A stretch of DNA of 56,748 nt, taken from assembly GCA_029865385.1 (NCBI GenBank), contig JAOUGX010000015.1, positions 1-56,748 on the forward strand, written 5' to 3'. Source of the DNA: Gammaproteobacteria bacterium (GTDB taxonomy: Bacteria; Pseudomonadota; Gammaproteobacteria; Steroidobacterales; Woeseiaceae). Positions 52,052 through 56,748 of this stretch are shown piece after piece. The first letter of the stretch is position 1; every line of letters begins with the position of its first letter. Position numbers and translations under genes: made by a program. Under the pieces are notes generated by a model. That model saw nothing but the letters and a program-made list of their open reading frames with translations, ran no database searches and had not been told where the DNA came from.

Positions 52052-52921
52052 TTAAGGAGACAGGTCCGCATAAGCAGCCCGCAGCAACTCTTCGGGGCTG
52101 CCGATTCGTGTCGCGCTGGCCCAACGCGGGTCGTATTCGGCCGTGAGGCCGGCTTTCTGTGTCTGCTCAAGGGTCATTCCCGCCGCGATGCTGGTGATGA
52201 CGCGATCCCGAATGATCAGCAGCATGTCGCGCACGGCGCGCACTTCAGCGACGTTCGACACGACCCCGTGACCCGGAATGATCCTGGTCTTGCTGTCCGA
52301 AACTTCGATCAATAGATCCAGCGCTTTGATGGTTCCGAGGAAACTGCCGCCGTTGGCCACGTCGATGTAAGGATAGGTTGTCGTGCGATAGACGTCACCC
52401 GTATGTATCACATTGGCGGCCATGAACCGTATGAAAGAATCGCCGTTGGTGTGTGCATCCGGCGTTTTGAACACATGCACCGTATCGCCATTGATGTGAA
52501 AGCGGATGTCTTCGCTGAATGTCACCAGCGGCGGCTCTTCGGCGTAATCACTCAACGCCATCTGGATACGGACGTTGTCGTGGCCGAAGATTGTCGCACC
52601 TAGTTTGCCGAAATTTTCGTTGCCTCCGGTGTGATCGGGATGCATGTGGGTATTTATGAGGAAGCGCACGGGTTTGTCCGTCAATTTGCCGATGGCGGCC
52701 ACGATTTTCCCGGTGAGCGGCGCATACTGGTCGTCTATCAGAAAGACGCCGTCATCGCCGATGAAAAGCCCCATATTGCCGCCGCTGCCCTCGATGTAGG
52801 ACACGTTGCCCGAAACCGGGTGGACGATCATTTCGACCGGTTTGAAATCCTGGGCCCCGACCAATGTCGACAGCGGCAGCGCCAACAACATCAAGGACTT
52901 GCATGAAATGCGTCTGAACAT
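52052..52921 (-). CDS. Secreted MBL-fold metallo-hydrolase
   Basis: 289 residues; ATG at 52921. Signal peptide to about residue 23 (LVGAQD). Metallo-beta-lactamase motifs: NTHMHPDHTGGNE (near 91), TPDAHTNGD (near 156), IHTGDVYR (near 173) and IIPGHGVV (near 216). The GNMGLFIGDDGVFLIDDQYAP start is common to a periplasmic subgroup whose substrate is unknown; some are lactonases or quorum quenching enzymes, others act on thioesters. First gene of the long minus-strand unit. Confidence 0.87.
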   Translation of the reverse strand: MFRRISCKSLMLLALPLSTLVGAQDFKPVEMIVHPVSGNVSYIEGSGGNMGLFIGDDGVFLIDDQYAPLTGKIVAAIGKLTDKPVRFLINTHMHPDHTGGNENFGKLGATIFGHDNVRIQMALSDYAEEPPLVTFSEDIRFHINGDTVHVFKTPDAHTNGDSFIRFMAANVIHTGDVYRTTTYPYIDVANGGSFLGTIKALDLLIEVSDSKTRIIPGHGVVSNVAEVRAVRDMLLIIRDRVITSIAAGMTLEQTQKAGLTAEYDPRWASATRIGSPEELLRAAYADLSP

Positions 52922-53083
52922 GTTACCCCCTGTATTTGTTCTGCCAGCAGCCTAACGCAAACGCCATTCTCGCGCATTCCGATTTAGCGGGTTTCGTCAG
53001 TAACGATTGGCCTTCGTTGTACTTCCGGATGTTAAGATCCGCTGGATATCGATTGGTATTTTCAGGAATCCGGGGGACGAACC

Positions 53084-54049
53084 GTGCGTATTTTTTTCGT
53101 ATCCATTCTGCTGGCTGTTTTCGCATTACCCGGAACGGCGTTCTGCGCGAACAAGGTCAAGGTCGATGTCATCAAGCAGCCCTATGGCGGTTCGCGCAAC
53201 GTCGATGAGATATCAATGAACCCGGATTACATTCACGCCGCAGGGCTCGAGCGCCTTATCGCGGAATGGGGCGGCGAGCTGATACGCCCGGTACAGGATG
53301 TCCGCCTGACGGCGGAACAGGACAAGCAGTACGGAACCTGGAATCGCATGGCACTGGCCAACGCGAACATGGCCGACATCGTGCGCGAAGGACTGCAGGA
53401 CGACCTGCTGACGGTTGGCCTGGAAGCCAACTGCAATGTCTTGCTCGGTATGCTCGGCGGCCTCAAGTACGACTCCGACGGCAACGCCCGGCGCGTCGGC
53501 CTGGTTTTCATCGACGCGCACGGCGATTTCAATGTGCCGGAAACCACCTTGTCCGGAATGCTGGGCGGCATGCCGGTCGCGGTTGCGGCCGGTCATGCGC
53601 TGCACAATATTCGCAGGACTTCCGGCCTGACCGAGGGACTGCCGATGAGCGACATCGTGTGGGGCGGTGTGCGAGACCTCGATCCGCTGGAAGCCGAACG
53701 GTTTCGCGAGTACGAGGTGCAGCAGTTTTCGGTCGAGGATATTCGCAAGCTCTCGGGCAACCTGAAAAAGCAGATGGACACGCTGTCGGCAAATGTCGAC
53801 GTGATCTACGTTCACATCGACATGGACGTACTCGATCCCGATGAAGTACCCGGGCACGGCCTGCGCGTGGCGAACGGGCCGACCAGCGAAGAGCTCGCGG
53901 CCGCGATGACGCTGATGTTCAAATACGCGAAAAGCGTTGCGATAGGCATTGCATCCACACCTGCGGGACCGCTTGATCCAAACGGTGTCAGCCGCCAGGC
54001 GGCGTTGAACCTGATCGAAGGTGCGATCAGGGGCGTCCAGGCACGATGA
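53084..54049 (+). CDS. Secreted arginase/ureohydrolase-fold protein with altered metal site
   Basis: 321 residues from a GTG at 53084. Signal peptide MRIFFVSILLAVFALPGTAF then CA. The arginase fold is clear: DAHGD at residues 144-148 and HIDMDVLDP at 244-252 supply four of the usual ligands. The first ligand motif, GGDHS in true arginases, reads GLEANCNVLLG (residues 112-122), so the His is gone. One or no metal may be bound. Related 'arginase family' proteins with GNC or GDC here exist. A secreted form is odd, as arginases act in the cytoplasm. Its stop overlaps the next start (ATGA). Confidence 0.82.
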   Translation: MRIFFVSILLAVFALPGTAFCANKVKVDVIKQPYGGSRNVDEISMNPDYIHAAGLERLIAEWGGELIRPVQDVRLTAEQDKQYGTWNRMALANANMADIVREGLQDDLLTVGLEANCNVLLGMLGGLKYDSDGNARRVGLVFIDAHGDFNVPETTLSGMLGGMPVAVAAGHALHNIRRTSGLTEGLPMSDIVWGGVRDLDPLEAERFREYEVQQFSVEDIRKLSGNLKKQMDTLSANVDVIYVHIDMDVLDPDEVPGHGLRVANGPTSEELAAAMTLMFKYAKSVAIGIASTPAGPLDPNGVSRQAALNLIEGAIRGVQAR

Positions 54050-54558
54050 TCCGCATCGCGCTCGCGACGCTGGCACTGACTGCAGCGCCGGCACTGGCAG
54101 ACTCGCCAGCGGAAAACTGGTCACTGGAAGTCGGCAAGGATCCTGTTTCCTGGGAAAACGTCGCTACGTTGACGACGGAATCCAGCATTGAGATTGCGAA
54201 CGAGTACGCAACGAAGCAGGTTCGTCCGCTGCTGATTTTCCAGTGCAGGCCGGGCGGTGACGGAAGCGTATCCGTACGCGTTGACTGGCAACGATTCATC
54301 TCCTCGTTCAACACCGAAGTCGGCTTCAAGGCAGATGAAAAGGATTTGCTGCTGGTCAACTGGGGCGTCGACAAATCGAACAGGATCACGCAGCCTCGCG
54401 GCGCAAGCGACAGCCGCGAGTTGCTCGCGTACCTGAAAGGAGCAATCCGCCTGCAGGTCGAAGTCATCCCCTATTCCGCAAGCCTGTTGAGCGTGAACTT
54501 CGACGTTTCGGGAATCGATACGGCGCTTGCAACGTTGATTGCAAAGTGCAGCGGTTAA
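54046..54558 (+). CDS. Small secreted TagO/VasI-like protein
   Basis: 170 residues; ATG at 54046 overlaps the arginase-like stop. Signal peptide to about residue 19 (PALADS). Two cysteines (near 66 and 168) could form a disulfide. The pattern LLIFQCRPGGDGSVSVRVDWQRF, then IPYSASLLSVNFDVSGIDTALATLIAKC, follows the type VI secretion-associated TagO/VasI fold. No other type VI gene is nearby, so the similarity is to the fold only. Role unknown; overlap suggests it works with the arginase-fold protein. Confidence 0.55.
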   Translation: MIRIALATLALTAAPALADSPAENWSLEVGKDPVSWENVATLTTESSIEIANEYATKQVRPLLIFQCRPGGDGSVSVRVDWQRFISSFNTEVGFKADEKDLLLVNWGVDKSNRITQPRGASDSRELLAYLKGAIRLQVEVIPYSASLLSVNFDVSGIDTALATLIAKCSG

Positions 54559-54582
54559 GTCGCCTGCAGTGCAGGCTCCTAC
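54559..54582 (-). repeat. REP-type palindrome copy 1
   Basis: GTCGCCTGC...GCAGGCTCCTAC, reverse of the element at 6493-6516. Begins at the stop codon of the preceding gene (TAA ends at 54558). Confidence 0.85.
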
Positions 54583-54605
54583 AATGATGCGGTTCTTGGC
54601 ACCGG

Positions 54606-54629
54606 GTCGCCTGCCATGCAGGCTCCTAC
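54606..54629 (-). repeat. REP-type palindrome copy 2
   Basis: Same orientation as copy 1, one central base different. A shortened, degraded third copy (GTCGCCTGC then GCTAC, missing about four bases) follows at 54639-54658. Confidence 0.85.
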
Positions 54630-54638
54630 AAGGGCAGG

Positions 54639-54658
54639 GTCGCCTGCAATGCTGCTAC
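54639..54658 (-). repeat. Degraded REP-type copy 3
   Basis: GTCGCCTGCAATGC then GCTAC: the right arm has lost several bases, so the hairpin would be weaker than in the other copies. Confidence 0.6.
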
Positions 54659-54665
54659 TGGCGCT

Positions 54666-54689
54666 GTAGGAGCCTGCATGGCAGGCGAC
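54666..54689 (+). repeat. REP-type palindrome copy 4, inverted
   Basis: GTAGGAGCCTGC...GCAGGCGAC, opposite to copies 1 to 3. Head-to-head placement with copy 2/3 forms a larger cruciform-capable unit just before the FNR stop at 54700. Confidence 0.85.
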
Positions 54690-54699
54690 CCCTTTTGGC

Positions 54700-55725
54700 C
54701 TAGTCCGGTATGCCGAGGCGCTGGTGCATGATCGGGCTGGTTGTCGTGTACTGGACGTGCACCTTCTTGTCCGGCTCGATGCGTTGCTTGATGGCGAATG
54801 CCGCCAATGCTGCTTCGTGGAAGCCGCACAGTATCAGTTTCTTCTTGCCCGGATAAAAGTTGATGTCGCCGACGGCGTGGATTCCCGGCACGTTCGTTTC
54901 GAACTTTTCGGTATCGACGTTGATGGTCTTGCGATTGATGTCGAGGCCCCACTCGGCGATCGGTCCGAGCTTTGGCGCCAGTCCGAAAAACACCAGTACC
55001 GCGTCGGCCGGCAGGTCGATGGCATCGCCCTCTTTCGGTTGAATTGTCAGGGAAGTCAATTGGCCGTTATCGCCGTGTATTGCAGTGGCCTTGGCATTCT
55101 CGATCACGCTGACATTGCCGGCCCTGGCCAGTGCGCGCATTTTTTCGACCGTTGCGGGTGCCGCTCTATATTCGTCACGGCGATGCACCAATGTGATTTT
55201 CTTCGCTATGCCGGCCAGCGCGACCACCCAGTCGAGCGCGGAATCGCCGCCGCCGAGAATCACGAGATTCCTGCCGGAGAAAATCGCCGGCTTGCTTACG
55301 CGATAGTGCACCGATTTTCCTTCGTAGGTTTCGATGTCGGGAACGCGCAGCTGGCGCGGCTGAAAGGAACCGACGCCTCCCGCAATGACTACCGCCTTTG
55401 CCGTGAACTGTTTGCCGGCATCGGTCTCGACGTGAAACGTGTCCGCATCGTTTGCCCGGACGACAGTCACTTCCTCGCCGAGATGCATGCCGCAGTGAAA
55501 CGGCTCGATCTGCTTCAACAGGCTTTGCGTCAGTTCCTCGCCGGTACACACCGGGATGCCCGGAATGTCGTAAATGGGCTTGTCCGGGTAGAGTTCCGTG
55601 CACTGTCCGCCGGGCTGGCGAATGGAATCCACGACCTCTGCCTTGAGGCCAAGCAAGCCGAGCTCGAATACCTGGAAAAGGCCGCAGGGGCCCGCGCCGA
55701 TTACGACGACATCCGTATTGATCAA
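54700..55725 (-). CDS. Type-2 ferredoxin-NADP(+) reductase (thioredoxin-reductase-like, YumC type)
   Basis: 341 residues. The start is a TTG at 55725; GGAG lies seven bases upstream, and the product MINTDVVVIGAGPCG begins correctly. FAD motif VVVIGAGPCGLFQVFELGLLGL, then RQPGGQCTELYPDKPIYDIPGIP, NADPH motif VILGGGDSALDWVVALAGIAKKITLVHRR, and the closing FAD contact GIHAVGDINFYPGKKKLILCGFHEAALAAFAI (each shown only in part). No redox CxxC pair, so it is a ferredoxin/flavodoxin reductase, not a thioredoxin reductase. May feed low-potential electrons to or from ferredoxin used by IOR elsewhere in the window. Confidence 0.92.
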   Translation of the reverse strand: MINTDVVVIGAGPCGLFQVFELGLLGLKAEVVDSIRQPGGQCTELYPDKPIYDIPGIPVCTGEELTQSLLKQIEPFHCGMHLGEEVTVVRANDADTFHVETDAGKQFTAKAVVIAGGVGSFQPRQLRVPDIETYEGKSVHYRVSKPAIFSGRNLVILGGGDSALDWVVALAGIAKKITLVHRRDEYRAAPATVEKMRALARAGNVSVIENAKATAIHGDNGQLTSLTIQPKEGDAIDLPADAVLVFFGLAPKLGPIAEWGLDINRKTINVDTEKFETNVPGIHAVGDINFYPGKKKLILCGFHEAALAAFAIKQRIEPDKKVHVQYTTTSPIMHQRLGIPD

Positions 55726-55848
55726 TGCAACGCTCCACGCAAGATTTGCAGCGCATTTTCCGGGCTATCGCCGCAGGCTGCAATGTGTATGTTGCGAAAG
55801 GAGTCCGGCCGTCGCCGCTGCGCCCCGGCAATCGTGAAATAATGCCGT

Positions 55849-56748
55849 ATGAGCCGAATCGCCTATCCTGATTATCATAGCCGTTGCGGGTGGAACGCAC
55901 TGTTGCCGCCGCACGAGGCCGGCAACGCATTGTGCGATGACACTCGGTGTGACCTTGCGATTGTCGGCGCGGGATACACCGGGCTCGCGGCAGCCAGACA
56001 GTGGGCCCGCCATGCGCCCGACGACCGCATCGTGGTGCTCGAGTCCAGCGAGATCGGCGAAGGCAATCCGGGACGTAATTCCGGCTTCATGCTGGAGATA
56101 TCGCTGGCCAACGACGCCGATGCGCAGCAGGTCGAGCGCATGCGCCGCTGCAATCAGCTGATAGCGCAGACAATGGAAGAAATGCGGGAAATCGTGGAGA
56201 TTGCGGCGATAGATTGCGACTTGATACGAAGCGGCACTTATCGCGCCGCTGCCGGGAACAGCGGCCGGCGGGCACTCGACCAATACCGGGCTTTCCTCGA
56301 TGCAGCGAATCTACCGTATGAGTCGCTCGAACGGGGCGAGCTCGAGAGAAGAATCGGCAGTCGTTTCTATCATGGCGGCCTGTACTCGCCGCACTGCTAT
56401 CTGGTGCAGCCCGCCGCACTGATCCGTGGCCTCGCACGACAGCTGCCGCGATCGGTAAGGATCTGTGAACACACGCCGGTCGCGCGCCTCACCCGGCAAC
56501 GTGATTGCTGGTTGTTGACAACGCCGCAGGCCGAGGTTCGCGCGGTCAAAGTCATTCTTGCGAACAATGCGTTCAGCAAAGGACTCGGCGTCGGTGCGTC
56601 GCGAGTAGTGGCAATGTACACCTACGCGGCACTGACCGAACCCTTGCCGCCCGAAGTGCTCGCAACTCTTGGCAGCGAATCCAGCTGGGGACTGTTGCCG
56701 GCGCACCGACTGGGCAGCACGCTGCGCCGCACCCTGGATAATCGCCTG
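55849..56748 (+). CDS. FAD-dependent oxidoreductase, DAO family (N-terminal part)
   Basis: First 300 codons; the gene continues past the window. ATG at 55849. FAD-binding motif DLAIVGAGYTGLAAARQWARHAPD at residues about 35-58, then VVLESSEIGEGNPGRNSGFML, the GRNSGF pattern of PuuB/OrdL-type enzymes (gamma-glutamylputrescine oxidase and relatives). These oxidise amines or N-substituted amino acids. Divergent from the FNR gene. Substrate cannot be told from this part. Confidence 0.88.
   Translation, partial: MSRIAYPDYHSRCGWNALLPPHEAGNALCDDTRCDLAIVGAGYTGLAAARQWARHAPDDRIVVLESSEIGEGNPGRNSGFMLEISLANDADAQQVERMRRCNQLIAQTMEEMREIVEIAAIDCDLIRSGTYRAAAGNSGRRALDQYRAFLDAANLPYESLERGELERRIGSRFYHGGLYSPHCYLVQPAALIRGLARQLPRSVRICEHTPVARLTRQRDCWLLTTPQAEVRAVKVILANNAFSKGLGVGASRVVAMYTYAALTEPLPPEVLATLGSESSWGLLPAHRLGSTLRRTLDNRL

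Noticed and set aside
54046-54558. Evidence for a type VI secretion locus from the TagO-like protein
   Set aside because: No other type VI component is in the window; only the fold pattern is similar.

Overview
The window is about 57 kb of GC-rich, gene-dense bacterial chromosome. Genes start often at GTG or TTG and have purine-rich ribosome binding sites. Gene content (a complete paa ring-epoxidation set, a fused indolepyruvate ferredoxin oxidoreductase, many secreted peptidases, a TonB receptor, lipoproteins with clear lipoboxes, REP-type palindromes) fits a heterotrophic, probably marine or sediment gammaproteobacterium. A Woeseia-like or Xanthomonadales/Chromatiales-related lineage is my guess from gene content only. 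No rRNA, tRNA, CRISPR array, prophage or insertion sequence was seen.

Layout. 1-6467 holds phenylacetate degradation: paaX, a PaaI-like thioesterase and paaA-B-C-D-E on the minus strand (paaE cut by the window start), with paaZ divergent from a shared control region. 6830-10919 holds an Lrp/AsnC regulator divergent from a 1154-residue indolepyruvate ferredoxin oxidoreductase. Together these could carry phenylalanine from phenylpyruvate to phenylacetyl-CoA and on through the epoxide pathway. 11061-16435 holds a metallo-hydrolase, a lipoprotein gamma-glutamyltransferase, a membrane-anchored quinone-reductase-like enzyme and a YfcC-type permease. 16581-21262 is a tight four-gene Gld-type ABC operon ending in a strong terminator.

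21357-27711 holds small and odd proteins: a secreted 11-residue-repeat protein, a GlpT-like MFS transporter with a HAD phosphatase, an Asp/Glu racemase relative with one catalytic Cys replaced by Asp, a YegP/dodecin pair and an SH3-plus-S74 protein. 27864-33210 is a minus-strand run of a metallo-hydrolase lipoprotein, a universal stress protein, a cyclopropane-synthase-like methyltransferase, a geranylgeranyl-reductase-like flavoprotein and DUF2891. 33320-35472 has an ArsR regulator with a perfect operator-like palindrome, a broken DUF4287 gene, an AHSA1-type protein, an acyltransferase and MscL. 35627-37621 is a PQQ dehydrogenase.

37622-52921 is the most notable block: eleven co-directional minus-strand genes with short gaps or overlaps. 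They encode a TonB receptor, a D-amino-acid dehydrogenase, a cyclophilin, an NSS sodium symporter, a beta-/D-aminopeptidase, a large CBM9/DUF5916 barrel, a D-cysteine-desulfhydrase-like PLP enzyme, an Asp/Glu racemase, M28 and M24 peptidases and a metallo-hydrolase. I read it as a system for taking apart peptides that contain D-, beta- or isopeptide-linked residues. The right end has a secreted arginase-fold protein lacking a canonical metal ligand, a TagO-like partner, a cluster of REP palindromes, a type-2 ferredoxin-NADP reductase and the first 300 codons of a DAO-family oxidase.
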